A model generated the notes under the pieces. It made no database searches. It had not been told where the DNA came from and saw only the letters and a program-made list of their open reading frames with translations. From contig NC_085135.1 of the NCBI RefSeq assembly GCF_030269925.1, positions 10,850,753 to 10,914,752 of the forward strand: DNA of 64,000 nucleotides, written 5' to 3'. The translations under genes and the position numbers were made by a program. This DNA comes from Bombyx mori (lineage: Eukaryota; Arthropoda; Insecta; Lepidoptera; Bombycidae). Positions 10,578 to 19,710 of this stretch are shown piece by piece (the stretch's first letter is position 1; each line of letters begins with the position of its first letter).

Positions 10578-10689
10578 TGTGGAATTCCCATTAGCCTCAG
10601 TCCATTTTCGATCTCCGTCGTGACAACACGTTTGTTGGTTTAAAAGTTTTTTTTAAAAAGGCAATATCCAGAACCCGTATAACAGAACG

Positions 10690-12240
10690 ATGGTTGCCGA
10701 CCTCATTGAGCGGCAACGCAGCTCGGCCCCTGTCCTTCCTCCGCCCGAAGCAGAAGGCCTCACTGAGGTCGAGGAGCTGAGGCGGCAGCTCCTCATACAG
10801 GAAGCACGTAGCTCCAGGGTGGAGCGTGCGGGGCCGCCCCTCGCCCATGAGGCGAAAGGCAGTGCGCCCGTGCCAGCACCCCGGAAAACAGTGGCCGTCA
10901 GAACGTATGGCGGCCCTACAAAAGGCGCGACACCTGCGGCACGCCCGGTCGCCTCGGCTGCTGTTCCGGCCAAGCCTGAACCATCGCGGAACCAACAAAA
11001 TACGGGGGCACCAAAACCCGCCCCCTCAGGAGCACCAGTCACCGGCCAGCGGAAGACTAAGACGACTGCTCCTGCCCCGTCCCAGCCTGCGAAGGCGGGG
11101 CCCAGCAGGAGCCGAAATAAGAAGAAGGGGGGCGTCAACGCCGACAAACCGGCCCCGACCCCCCAGCCCCGCCCACTGCCCCCTGCCCCGGCCAATATGG
11201 AAGAGGCCTGGACGACGGTAGTGCGGCGCGGGCCCAAAAAGGTGGCGGCGCCTCCTGCGCCGCGCCCCAAGCCCGCCCCTGCGGCCGCCGCTCCCCGCCA
11301 AGAGGGTCGAGCGGAGCCGAGGGGCCGAACTGGAAGAAGGAGGCCGCGCGCCCCGCGGTCGGCTGCAGTGGTAGTGGAGCTGCTGCCGGCCGGCAAAGAA
11401 AAGGGCATCACCTACCACGAGGTGATGACCCAGGCGCGCGGCGGCGTGAATGTGGACGCCCTCGGCGTGGAGGGGGGCATCAAGGTCCGGCAGACGGCCA
11501 ACGGGGCCCGTCTCATAGAGTGCCCCGGCCCGAACACCAACGCCGCGGCCGAAAAATTGGCGGCCCGGCTGAGGGAGATTCTGCCGGACCCCGAGGTGGT
11601 GCGCATCGCGCGGCCCGTGAAGATGGGAGAAGTCAAAATCACGGGCCTCGACGAGTGCGCAACTAAGGAGGAGGTCGCCGCGGCCATCACGTCGCAGGGC
11701 AACTGCGCCCTCGCCGACGTCAAAGTCGGAGAGCTCCGGGTGACATATTCCGGAACCCGGACGGCGTGGGCGCGTTGCCCGATTGCAACGGCGACCCTCC
11801 TGGCCACCCCTCTACAGGGGCGGCCTTCCGACAGCCCAGGAAGGCTGCGCGTGGGCTGGGTAGTGGCCCACGTGCAGCTGCAGGATGCCAGGCCGTGGCG
11901 CTGTCTTCGGTGCTTCGGCACCGGCCACGGTCTCGCCAAGTGCCCCTCGACCGTGGACCGCAGCGGCTTGTGTTTCCGCTGCGGCCAACCGGGGCACAAG
12001 GCAGCCTCCTGCACCACAGCCGCGCCGCACTGCGTCTTGTGCGACGCGGCCAAAAGGAAGGCCGACCACCGGGCCGGGGGCCCGGCGTGTAAATCCGCCC
12101 CCTCCTCTACAAAAACGAGAAGGGGCGGAAAGAAAAAGAAGCCGGCTGCAAAAAGGGCAGCCGGTGAGTCAGCTCCCGCCGCGGCACGAGAAGAGCCGCA
12201 GGGCGGGACAGACGAGGGAGCGATGGACGTAGCCCCGTAA
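10690..12240 (+). CDS. LINE-A ORF1 protein, Gag-like with three zinc knuckles
   Basis: This 516-residue protein would bind LINE RNA and form the ribonucleoprotein. The first 230 residues are Pro/Ala/Lys/Arg-rich and low in complexity. A MEEAWTTVV motif near residue 168 is shared with LINE-B ORF1 (MDEGWTEVV). The central domain runs about residues 225-390. Three cysteine-histidine knuckles follow: CLRCFGTGHGLAKC near 405, CFRCGQPGHKAASC near 428 and CVLC...H...C near 448, an arrangement typical of R1-clade ORF1. A basic Lys-rich tail ends the protein. The stop codon overlaps the ORF2 start as TAATG. Confidence 0.88.
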   Translation: MVADLIERQRSSAPVLPPPEAEGLTEVEELRRQLLIQEARSSRVERAGPPLAHEAKGSAPVPAPRKTVAVRTYGGPTKGATPAARPVASAAVPAKPEPSRNQQNTGAPKPAPSGAPVTGQRKTKTTAPAPSQPAKAGPSRSRNKKKGGVNADKPAPTPQPRPLPPAPANMEEAWTTVVRRGPKKVAAPPAPRPKPAPAAAAPRQEGRAEPRGRTGRRRPRAPRSAAVVVELLPAGKEKGITYHEVMTQARGGVNVDALGVEGGIKVRQTANGARLIECPGPNTNAAAEKLAARLREILPDPEVVRIARPVKMGEVKITGLDECATKEEVAAAITSQGNCALADVKVGELRVTYSGTRTAWARCPIATATLLATPLQGRPSDSPGRLRVGWVVAHVQLQDARPWRCLRCFGTGHGLAKCPSTVDRSGLCFRCGQPGHKAASCTTAAPHCVLCDAAKRKADHRAGGPACKSAPSSTKTRRGGKKKKPAAKRAAGESAPAAAREEPQGGTDEGAMDVAP

Positions 12241-12242
12241 TG
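12238..12242 (+). promoter_or_regulatory. TAATG stop-start overlap between LINE-A ORF1 and ORF2
   Basis: The last base of the ORF1 TAA is the first base of the ORF2 ATG. The same arrangement is found in LINE-B at 48751-48755. In the lepidopteran R1-clade element SART1 a UAAUG overlap is known to couple translation of ORF2 to termination of ORF1; its role here is by analogy. Confidence 0.8.
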
Positions 12243-15200
12243 GGTTGCGTCCATCGCTTCCTCCAAAGTAATTTGAACCACTCCGCCAGGGCACAGGATC
12301 TCCTCGTCCACACCATGGCGGAGTGGTCAATCGACGTCGCTGTCGCTGCGGAGCCGTACTTCGTCCCCACCGACCAGGACTGCTGGATGGGGGACGTCGA
12401 CGGCTCCGTGGCCATTGTGTTGAGACAGTCCGCGGCGTTACCCCCCTTGGAAATGGTGGCCAGGGGACCCGGGTACGTCGCGGCTAGGATCGACGGGACC
12501 GTCGTGATCGGGGCGTACTTTTCTCCGAACAGGAGCCTCGCCGAGTTCGAGCGGTTTCTAGGCGGGCTCGAGGTGATCTTGCACCGCTTCGAGTCCCGCC
12601 CTGTCATCGTCGCGGGGGACCTCAATGCCAAGTGTACGGCTTGGGGCTCCCCCCGCACGGATTCGCGAGGCGAGGCTCTTTCGGAGTGGGCGATCGCGAC
12701 CGGCCTCTGTCTCCTAAACAGAGGCACGGTCGCGACTTGCGTGCGGTGGAACGGGGAATCTCATGTGGACGTGACGTTCGCGTCCCCGTCCGCCGTGCGC
12801 CGCACCCGCGGCTGGCGCGTACTCGAGGGGGCGGAGACGCTCTCGGACCACCGGTACGTCCGATTTGAGCTCTTCGCCTCCTCCTTGTCGTCGTCGTCAG
12901 CCGCGGGCGCCCGCGGTGAGGAGGAGCTCCCGCAAGGTGCGCCCCGTTCGTTCCCCAGGTGGGCCTTGAAACGAATGAACAAGGAGTTGCTGATGGAGGC
13001 GGCCGCTGTTGCTGCGTGGGCGCCAAAACCCGCGTGGCTCGCGGACGTGGATGCGGAGGTCGACTGGTTCCGGGGCACCATGGCAAACATTTTTGATGCC
13101 GCCATGCCCCGGGTCGGCCCCCAAGCACCACGTGGGGGTGCGTTCTGGTGGTCGCCCGAGATCGCAAGACTCCGAGAGGAGTGCGTGAGGGCGCGCCGCC
13201 GGAGCGCACGCCACCGCCGCCGCCGTCGTCGCGACGCTGCGTTCGCGGAGACGGCGGCCCAGCTGCACGCTGACTGTCGTCAAAAGCAGACGGCGCTGCA
13301 GCTGGCCATCGGCGAGGCCAAGAAGCAGAGCATGAAGACTCTCCTGGAGTCGCTCGACGAAGATCCCTGGGGGCGCCCATACAAGATGGTTCGCAGGAAA
13401 CTGCAGCCGTGGGCGCTCCCGGTGACCGAGCGGCTCCAGCCTCGGCAGCTGCGGGAAATTGTTGCGGCACTCTTCCCGCCGGCAGCGGGGGGGGACTTTG
13501 AGCCCCCCCAGATGGACGCCACGTGGGGCACGCCTCCGCGTCGCCCCAGCGTTCCCGCTGCCGAGGAGCCCCCTCCCCCTATCACGGGGGCGGAGATCCA
13601 TGCGGCCGTGTCCAAAATGAGAGCGAAGGACACGGCCCCTGGCCCTGACGGCGTTCACGGCCGGGTCTGGAGCTTGGCCTTCGAGGCCCTAGGGGACCGG
13701 CTCGGGGGGCTTTTCGAAGCGTGCCTCGAGTCGGGACGGTTCCCGTCGAAATGGAAGGCGGGCAGACTGGTCCTTCTGCGGAAGGACGGGCGCCCCGCGG
13801 ACTCACCCGCGGGCTATCGCCCCATCGTGTTGCTGGACGAAGCGGGCAAGATGCTCGAGAGAATCGTCGCGGCCCGCATCGTCCGGCACCTGACCGAGAC
13901 GGGTCCCGATCTTTCGGCGGAGCAATACGGCTTCAGGGAGGGCCGCTCGACGATCGACGCGATTCTGCGCGTGAGGGCCCTCTCCGACGAAGCCGTATCC
14001 CGGGGCGGGGTGGCGATGGCGTTATCCTTAGATGTAAGGAACGCCTTCAACACCCTGCCCTGGTCGGTGATCGCGGGGGCGCTGGAGTATCACGGCGTCC
14101 CCGCATACCTCCGCCGACTGATCGGCTCCTACCTCGAGGGCAGGTCGATCCAGTGCATCGGACACGGTGGGGCGATGTACCGCTTCCCCGTCGAGCGCGG
14201 TGTTCCACAGGGGTCTGTCCTGGGCCCCCTGCTGTGGAACATCGGCTACGACTGGGTCCTGCGGGGCGTCATACGGGGTCCCCTCCCCGGGCTGAGCGTA
14301 ATTTGTTACGCGGACGACACGTTGGTCGTGGCTCCGGGGAGGGACTACCGGGAGTCTGCCCGTCTGGCGTGCGCAGGCGTGGCACACGTCGTCACTAGGA
14401 TCCGACGGTTGGGGCTCGAGGTGGCGCTCGACAAAACCCAGGCCCTGTTATTTCACGGGCCGGGACGAGCGCCGCCTCTGGGTGCCCACCTCGTGATCGG
14501 AGGCGTCCGCGTCGGGGTCGGGGTGACCGGTCTTCGGTACCTCGGCCTCGAACTGGATGGTCGGTGGAATTTCCGCGCTCACTTTGAGAAGTTGGGCCCT
14601 CGACTGATGGCGACGGCCGGCTCTTTGAGCCGGCTGCTTCCAAACGTCGGGGGTCCCGATCAGGTGGCGCGCCGCATCTACATGGGGGTGGTGCGGTCGA
14701 TGGCACTATACGGCGCGCCCGTATGGTGCCACGCCCTGACCCGCCAGAACGTCGCCGCGCTGCGGCGTCCGCAGCGCGCGATCGCGGTCAGGGCGATCCG
14801 AGGATACCGCACCGTCTCCTTCGAGGCGGCGTGCTTGCTCGCTGGGGCGCCACCCTGGGACCTGGAGGCGGAGGCGCTCGCTGCCGATTACAGGTGGCGT
14901 AGCGACCTCCGATCTAGGGGGGAAGGGCGCCCCGGCGAAGGTGTAGTTCGAGCGCGGAGGCTCCAATCTCGGCGGTCCGTGCTGGAGGCGTGGTCTCGCC
15001 GCTTGGCGGACCCGTCGGCCGGCATCCGTACCGTCGAGGCGGTCCGCCCGGTTCTCGCGGACTGGGTGGGCCGCGACCGCGGATGCCTCACCTTCCGGCT
15101 GACGCAAATGTTGACCGGCCATGGATGTTTTGGCCGGTACCTTTTCAAAATAGTCGGAAGGGAACCGACGGCGCAGTGCCACCACTGCGCGGACCGCGAC

Positions 15201-15488
15201 GAGGAAGATACAGCGGAACACACGCTGGCGCGTTGCTCTGGATTCGACGAGCAACGCGCCGCCCTCGTCGCGGTCATTGGAGAGGACCTCTCGCTGCCGC
15301 GCGTCGTGGCTACGATGCTCGGCAGCGACGCGTCCTGGAAGGCGATGCTCGACTTCTGCGAGTCCACCATCTCGCAGAAGGAGGCGGCGGAGCGAGAGAG
15401 GGAGAGCTCTTCCCTTTCCGCACCGATCCGTCGCCGTCGAGCCGGGGGCCGGAGGCGGGAATACGCCCGTACGTCCCGGCCCCTGTAG
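12240..15488 (+). CDS. LINE-A ORF2: APE-type endonuclease and reverse transcriptase
   Basis: The 1082-residue protein nicks target DNA and primes reverse transcription there. The N-terminal endonuclease has QSNLNHS near residue 8, AEPY near 38, GDLNAK near 126 and SDHRYVRF near 201. The RT domain has KDTAPGPDGVHG near 460, GFREGRSTIDAIL near 560, PQGSVLGPLLWN near 655 and the catalytic YADDTLVV near 690. A C-terminal CCHC motif (CHHC...H...C) near 980 is typical of the R1 clade. The frame is complete with no stop. Translation probably depends on reinitiation at the TAATG overlap with ORF1. The R1 clade includes rDNA- and telomere-specific members, but the insertion sites here are neither. Confidence 0.93.
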   Translation: MGCVHRFLQSNLNHSARAQDLLVHTMAEWSIDVAVAAEPYFVPTDQDCWMGDVDGSVAIVLRQSAALPPLEMVARGPGYVAARIDGTVVIGAYFSPNRSLAEFERFLGGLEVILHRFESRPVIVAGDLNAKCTAWGSPRTDSRGEALSEWAIATGLCLLNRGTVATCVRWNGESHVDVTFASPSAVRRTRGWRVLEGAETLSDHRYVRFELFASSLSSSSAAGARGEEELPQGAPRSFPRWALKRMNKELLMEAAAVAAWAPKPAWLADVDAEVDWFRGTMANIFDAAMPRVGPQAPRGGAFWWSPEIARLREECVRARRRSARHRRRRRRDAAFAETAAQLHADCRQKQTALQLAIGEAKKQSMKTLLESLDEDPWGRPYKMVRRKLQPWALPVTERLQPRQLREIVAALFPPAAGGDFEPPQMDATWGTPPRRPSVPAAEEPPPPITGAEIHAAVSKMRAKDTAPGPDGVHGRVWSLAFEALGDRLGGLFEACLESGRFPSKWKAGRLVLLRKDGRPADSPAGYRPIVLLDEAGKMLERIVAARIVRHLTETGPDLSAEQYGFREGRSTIDAILRVRALSDEAVSRGGVAMALSLDVRNAFNTLPWSVIAGALEYHGVPAYLRRLIGSYLEGRSIQCIGHGGAMYRFPVERGVPQGSVLGPLLWNIGYDWVLRGVIRGPLPGLSVICYADDTLVVAPGRDYRESARLACAGVAHVVTRIRRLGLEVALDKTQALLFHGPGRAPPLGAHLVIGGVRVGVGVTGLRYLGLELDGRWNFRAHFEKLGPRLMATAGSLSRLLPNVGGPDQVARRIYMGVVRSMALYGAPVWCHALTRQNVAALRRPQRAIAVRAIRGYRTVSFEAACLLAGAPPWDLEAEALAADYRWRSDLRSRGEGRPGEGVVRARRLQSRRSVLEAWSRRLADPSAGIRTVEAVRPVLADWVGRDRGCLTFRLTQMLTGHGCFGRYLFKIVGREPTAQCHHCADRDEEDTAEHTLARCSGFDEQRAALVAVIGEDLSLPRVVATMLGSDASWKAMLDFCESTISQKEAAERERESSSLSAPIRRRRAGGRRREYARTSRPL

Positions 15489-16022
15489 GTGGCGGCCTCC
15501 CCCCGGTGAAGGTCAAGGGGCGACCTGAGGGGGTGAGGCCGCGCGGCGCGCTACCAGCACTCTAGCGCGCTGCCGTGGAGTGAATAGAGCGACCGGTCGA
15601 CGGTGTATCGCGTCCCGACCCGGCAGGCTGGTTCTGGTCCAGCGGGGTATTCCGGGACACCAGCGGCACCGTCTGGGCGGCCCGACGGGCTGCCGTACCG
15701 AGACGGCCGACGTTCCAGAGCCTTCGATTCGCCTCGAAGGCTCCGTCGGCTGGGCGTCCTTGGGGTGAGCCGCGCCGTCTGGTTGTAGTGTTGACCGTGG
15801 TAGCCCCCCTACCTCATCCGGGTTCTGACCTCGGAGGGGATCGGACGTCGGGTGTAAGAGTGCAGGGGAGTCGTTTAGTGGGTGGGTCCTAAAATCCTTG
15901 GGCCCGCGGTCTGCTCACAACACCATGCAGACCGTTGAGTCTCACATACCCCGCGCGCCCCTTTTGCGCGGGGACCTCGTAGGAGGTTCGGCCCTCTACC
16001 CGAAAAAAAAAAAAAAAAAAAA
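15489..16022 (+). other. LINE-A 3' untranslated region and poly(A) tail
   Basis: The GC-rich region after ORF2 is nearly unchanged in the truncated copies at 46430-46964 and 58948-59480, down to the last bases before the A run. Conservation of the extreme 3' end is expected because LINE reverse transcriptase recognises it. Confidence 0.85.
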
Positions 16023-16037
16023 TGGTTCTTTTGTATT

Positions 16038-16411
16038 TGACGGCGTTAACGATATTTATGTTATATAGCACGTGCAATAGGAGTGACTCACACAAGCCAG
16101 GTGCGCCGGCCGTGTCGTTCCACTCGTAAACAACAGCTGCAACAGAAGTGACTCATAAGCCAGCTGCGCCGGCTAGTATAAAAAGGCGGAACGTGCCTTG
16201 AAATGAACATTCGTTGGACTGCGCTTGCCTGGTGCACTTACCATATCGTTGTTACGTTGTGTGATTCAGTGACTGTTGTACGTACTGGTTAAAGTTGGAC
16301 AAGTGTTAAAGTGAATTGTTAAGATAACATATTGTTGATTAAATCAGGAATCAAAAAGTGACATCGTTTTACTTGGTGTTCAACAAGATAATATCTACCC
16401 TCAAGCTTACA
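16038..16411 (+). repeat. 5' LTR of element E
   Basis: The 374-bp LTR contains two related blocks 65 bp apart, each with an AP-1-type TGACTCA (16084-16090 and 16149-16155) followed by a GCGCCGGC-containing segment. A TATA box follows at 16177-16184. The layout is that of an upstream enhancer repeat and a core promoter. Confidence 0.9.
16177..16184 (+). promoter_or_regulatory. TATA box of element E LTR
   Basis: TATAAAAA lies 22 bp after the second TGACTCA site and is repeated at the same place in the 3' LTR. It is the likely core promoter of the element RNA. Confidence 0.7.
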
Positions 16412-16578
16412 TCAGAAGTGAGATCAGGACTCTACTCTCACTGGCGTGACGTGTTTGAACATGTTCGAAGTACAGCAAAAAAACATGATGCAGATCAGAA
16501 TACTAGTGTACGTGTGGTACGCCACAAGAGCGTGAATGCAGCATACGTAAGTCGTGTAATAACGTCTCTGTTACCTCG

Positions 16579-16734
16579 ATGGAAGATCTGAGCCACGAAG
16601 AAATCGTCACATCTTACGTTCTGGCTCATGTTGCCCAGTTTGACTGTCGACTTCATCACATGGCATTTACTAACGGAAATACAACACGTAACAAGCTATT
16701 GCAAGAAATTAAGGCAAGTGCAAATCTCAAGTGA
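16579..16734 (+). pseudogene. Short Gag N-terminal remnant of element E
   Basis: A 51-codon frame begins MEDLSHEEIVTSYVLAHVAQ and stops at 16732. It lies where gag should start, about 170 bp after the LTR. Copy E2 on the other strand near 60600 has the same start followed by a deletion. I read it as the gag start of an element whose gag was largely deleted. No other gene is seen from 16412 to 17150. Confidence 0.5.
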
Positions 16735-17156
16735 AACTTCGATCGCAATAATGGATCTGTCATGACGAGTGGGTAGTTCCGACACGAATCGTTTTTAAGC
16801 CAATGACTACTGCTAGAGTTACATGGCACTAGTACAGTAAACCAGGACATGAGACTGTGAATTGTCGCTGAAATTTTAGAATCTACTCGATTCAATACCA
16901 ATAACACTGCACGTTCGATGACTTCGGGCTCCAGCAAGCAAGCAAACAAGAAAGCAAGCAAGTTTCCGTGGGGAAGAAAAATTGACACATCTGAAGTCGT
17001 CGTGACCTGTAAGATAAGACGTCCGGTGCGTTCGTGTCTGGCGATGCGGCGGTGTTCGGGTTCCGCTGGCGGATGCAGGTTTTTCCGGTGAAGTGCGTGC
17101 TTGACATGTGTTCGCGGTTGGCTTCCTCAGTGTGGGAGTAACATCGTGTAGCCGGA

Positions 17157-17412
17157 GGTGAGACTTCCGCGGTCGCGGCCCACCCAGTCCGCGAGAACCG
17201 GGCAGATCGCCTCGACGGTACGGAGGCCGGCCGACGGGTCCGCCAAACGACGAGACCACGCCTCCAGCACGGACTGCCGATATTGGAGCCCCCGCGCTCC
17301 GGCTGCACTTGCGCTAGGGCGCGCCGCCTCGTAGGAGACTGTGAGGTATCATTGAATAACTCTGACTGCGATCGCGCGCTGCCGGCGTCGCAGCGCGGCG
17401 ACGTTCTCGTGG
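17157..17412 (-). repeat. Captured antisense fragment of LINE-A ORF2 inside element E
   Basis: The reverse complement matches the C-terminal part of LINE-A ORF2 (the ALTRQNVAALRR to WVGRDRG region), with an internal deletion that removes the segment between EAA and the following arginine-rich part. The same fragment with the same deletion sits at 59821-60130 in the second copy of this interior. It was therefore acquired before that copy was made. Confidence 0.75.
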
Positions 17413-17454
17413 CAAAACCTGAACAACCTCCTCATCCGTGGGCGTCCGACTCTC

Positions 17455-17725
17455 GCCTGCAAGTCAGGTGTTACGTGTGCGGTGATGCGAGTCATGTAGC
17501 TTCTGGGTGTTCCATGCGCTACAAGAAGAAAAACGACACTGCTCCAGGTGCTGTGGCAGGTGCAACCAGAGACGTCAACGTGTGTTCCAGAGCTTCAGTG
17601 TGTTACAGATAAGTGGTTTTGGCTTCCCCTTTATGTTCCATTCAGGGTCAGAATGTAGTCTTATAAAACAAAGTCATAGTAATTTATTCAATGGTAAGCG
17701 GTTTCATGAACAAGTCACTCTTTGA
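17455..17725 (+). pseudogene. Nucleocapsid zinc knuckle and protease remnants of element E
   Basis: The frame contains CYVCGDASHVASGC, a CCHC knuckle of retrotransposon Gag. After a stop and a frame change, FHSGSECSLIKQSH resembles the protease active site of Gypsy-type elements with histidine in place of the catalytic aspartate. Sequence beyond 17725 to about 18000 shows no gene. The remnant cannot encode a working protease. Confidence 0.65.
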
Positions 17726-18002
17726 TCTGAAAGTAACTTAGACCAATCATGATGGTAAGAGCACTTAGGGGATATTCAACTCGCCCTTAATAGTGCACGT
17801 TGTCGAGTAACAGGGTTTACTCCAATAGAATAGACGTTTGCCGTTCAGGGTAGTTCACTTGAAATATCTTAAAGTTTCAACAGAGTGATAATCCCTCTAG
17901 ATTAGATCTTGATTTAGCACGGTCGAAGACCGGCGAAAACATAAAAAAAGGGCACAAACAGAAGCTTGGTTTAGTCGAAGCAAAGCTAAAGTCAACCTCT
18001 TT

Positions 18003-18312
18003 TCCGCTGGGGATTTTGTTTTCGTAAGTTGACCGAAAATGTAAAGGTCCCTTCAACATTACTGTAGTTTTGGAAAACGATAGGTATAAATTGAGACATG
18101 TAAATAGTTCTAATAGAGTGTACAAATTTCCCCATGAAAACTTACGTGAAATACCTCGAGGCCCGTCAGGCCTACTAGAAATTTCTGAAAATTATAGTGA
18201 CGATGACGTGACGGCGTACACAGATGGGTTAATTAATCTTGTTCATGAAACTGATCTTAATGATGACGACTCTATCACTGACAATAGAAGCGACATTTTT
18301 GTCCGCAAATAG
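18003..18312 (+). pseudogene. Integrase C-terminal module remnant of element E
   Basis: After FSAGDFVFV, the segment KGPFNITVVLENDRYKLRHV resembles the GPY/F module at the end of Gypsy integrases. An acidic C-terminal tail follows (DDDVTAYTDGL). A stop separates the first motif from the rest. It marks the 3' end of the original pol gene; RT, RNase H and the integrase core are absent. Confidence 0.6.
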
Positions 18313-18988
18313 CGATACAGCAAACATAGTCTGTGGGTAGTGATACAATGTCTGTAAGCTCAGGCACCTCAGGTGCAGGTGTTGGAAATGTAGAAAACGA
18401 TGGTCGGTCTCGCACTATTTCTGAAGAAATTCCGTATAAATGTTCTGGTTTAAGAAATGTTTTAACAAACGCTACCGTACACGCAGATTAAAAAAAAAAA
18501 AAAAAAAGAGAATTGTATGTGGCTAGAGAGATGTTAATCCGGACTAGCAAAAAAAAAAAGAAAAAAAAAAAAAAAAAAAAGTGTGAAGTCATTGAAGGGT
18601 CTGTCCGGTCCAATGGCTTGGCTATAGGGATTTTCATCCAGATTAGCCACAACAATTAGCTACAGGGATTGCGATTCGGTCTAGCATTATCCGGTCCAGT
18701 TCGAAAAACTGAAGGGATAACAATTCCGGTCTAAGTTAAAAGGGACATACTTACATACCTGAAGAGTTTTAAATGAACTGGCCCAGGTATGTAAGCAGTC
18801 TGAAGGTTATTTATAGCCAGTGTAGGATTTTCTGAAGAATTATGCGAACCGAACCGTACTAGATTGTTAATATCATAGACCACGTTTTAAGTTGCATCCG
18901 TTAATGTCAGGATGAACGAACACGTTTGTTGTTCACAGACATACCATAAGAATGCGCGCACGAGGACGAGCGGACGTCAGTATGGCCG
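18313..18988 (+). other. Non-coding tail of element E with two A runs
   Basis: No reading frame is seen. Adenine-rich runs occur at about 18491-18507 and 18549-18580. Between them and 18720 short related motifs recur (ccggtccaatggc, gattcggtctagc, ccggtccagttcg). Confidence 0.6.
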
Positions 18989-19362
18989 TGACGGCGTTAA
19001 CGATATTTATGTTATATAGCACGTGCAATAGGAGTGACTCACACAAGCCAGGTGCGCCGGCCGTGTCGTTCCACTCGTAAACAACAGCTGCAACAGAAGT
19101 GACTCATAAGCCAGCTGCGCCGGCTAGTATAAAAAGGCGGAACGTGCCTTGAAATGAACATTCGTTGGACTGCGCTTGCCTGGTGCACTTACTATATCGT
19201 TGTTACGTTGTGTGATTCAGTGACTGTTGTACGTACTGGTTAAAGTTGGACAAGTGTTAAAGTGAATTGTTAAGATAACATATTGTTGATTAAATCAGGA
19301 ATCAAAAAGTGACATCGTTTTACTTGGTGTTCAACAAGATAATATCTACCCTCAAGCTTACA
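18989..19362 (+). repeat. 3' LTR of element E
   Basis: It has the same 374-bp length as the 5' LTR with one visible mismatch. TATT follows at 19363. Confidence 0.9.
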
Positions 19363-19710
19363 TATTTATATTTTTGAGCGCAATCGATATGATACTTGGT
19401 AGTAGGTAATTTTGTTAGGAACTCACCGAAAGTCTGTGTCTTTGTAGTGATAATATTTGTAGCACTATCTTCATGGAGTGGCCACTCCTGTCTTCTTTCT
19501 TTGTATCTTGATGAAAAGCTTTCAGTTTTTTTTAAGTACTTTAATTAGCTGCACTCAATATTCACTACCTTTTCGCGATCGCACAATTTTGATGCGCACG
19601 ATTCAAACTCGAATTTAAAAGTGTCATTGATATAGGAGGGGAAAGGGGCGGGACTACATCGATGCGCTCTCAGTTACGTTCAAAAACATCAATGCTAATT
19701 ATCCTTTGCA
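19363..19710. other. No feature recognised
   Basis: This is A+T-rich sequence between element E and a decayed LINE. I see no reading frame and no repeat shared with other parts of the window. Confidence 0.5.

Larger units (their letters stand above)
10578..16022 (+). mobile_element. R1-clade non-LTR retrotransposon, LINE-A, apparently full length
   Basis: The unit has a short 5' untranslated region (about 10578-10689), ORF1, ORF2, a GC-rich 3' untranslated region (15489-16002) and a poly(A) tail (16003-16022). Its 3' end, ccctctacccg followed by A, is shared with two 5'-truncated copies at 45918-46964 and 57952-59480. Both ORFs are open. The left boundary is set by the end of the duplicated flank. 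I could not find a target-site duplication: the right flank is tggttcttttg and the left flank ends in tctgtgg. The insertion may therefore have been followed by a rearrangement. Confidence 0.88.
16038..19362 (+). mobile_element. Element E: Ty3/Gypsy-like LTR retrotransposon, deletion derivative
   Basis: Two 374-bp LTRs (16038-16411 and 18989-19362) begin TGACGGCG and end GCTTACA. They differ at one position that I can see (c to t near 16253). The 4-bp TATT at 16034-16037 and 19363-19366 is a target-site duplication. The interior has only scraps: a short gag start, a captured LINE-A piece, a zinc knuckle, a protease motif and an integrase C-terminal module. It inserted about 12 bp after the LINE-A poly(A) tail. 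High LTR identity with a wrecked interior means that it moved recently by borrowing enzymes from another element. Confidence 0.85.

Noticed and set aside
12622..13658. Long antisense frames opposite LINE-A ORF2, and similar ones opposite LINE-B and LINE-D
   Set aside because: They are side effects of GC-rich codon use in the sense frame. They show no domain and end at random places.
10578..16037. A target-site duplication for LINE-A
   Set aside because: The bases after the poly(A) (tggttcttttg) do not match the left flank (ccgaatctgtgg) or the expected continuation seen in copy B (atattaagacg).
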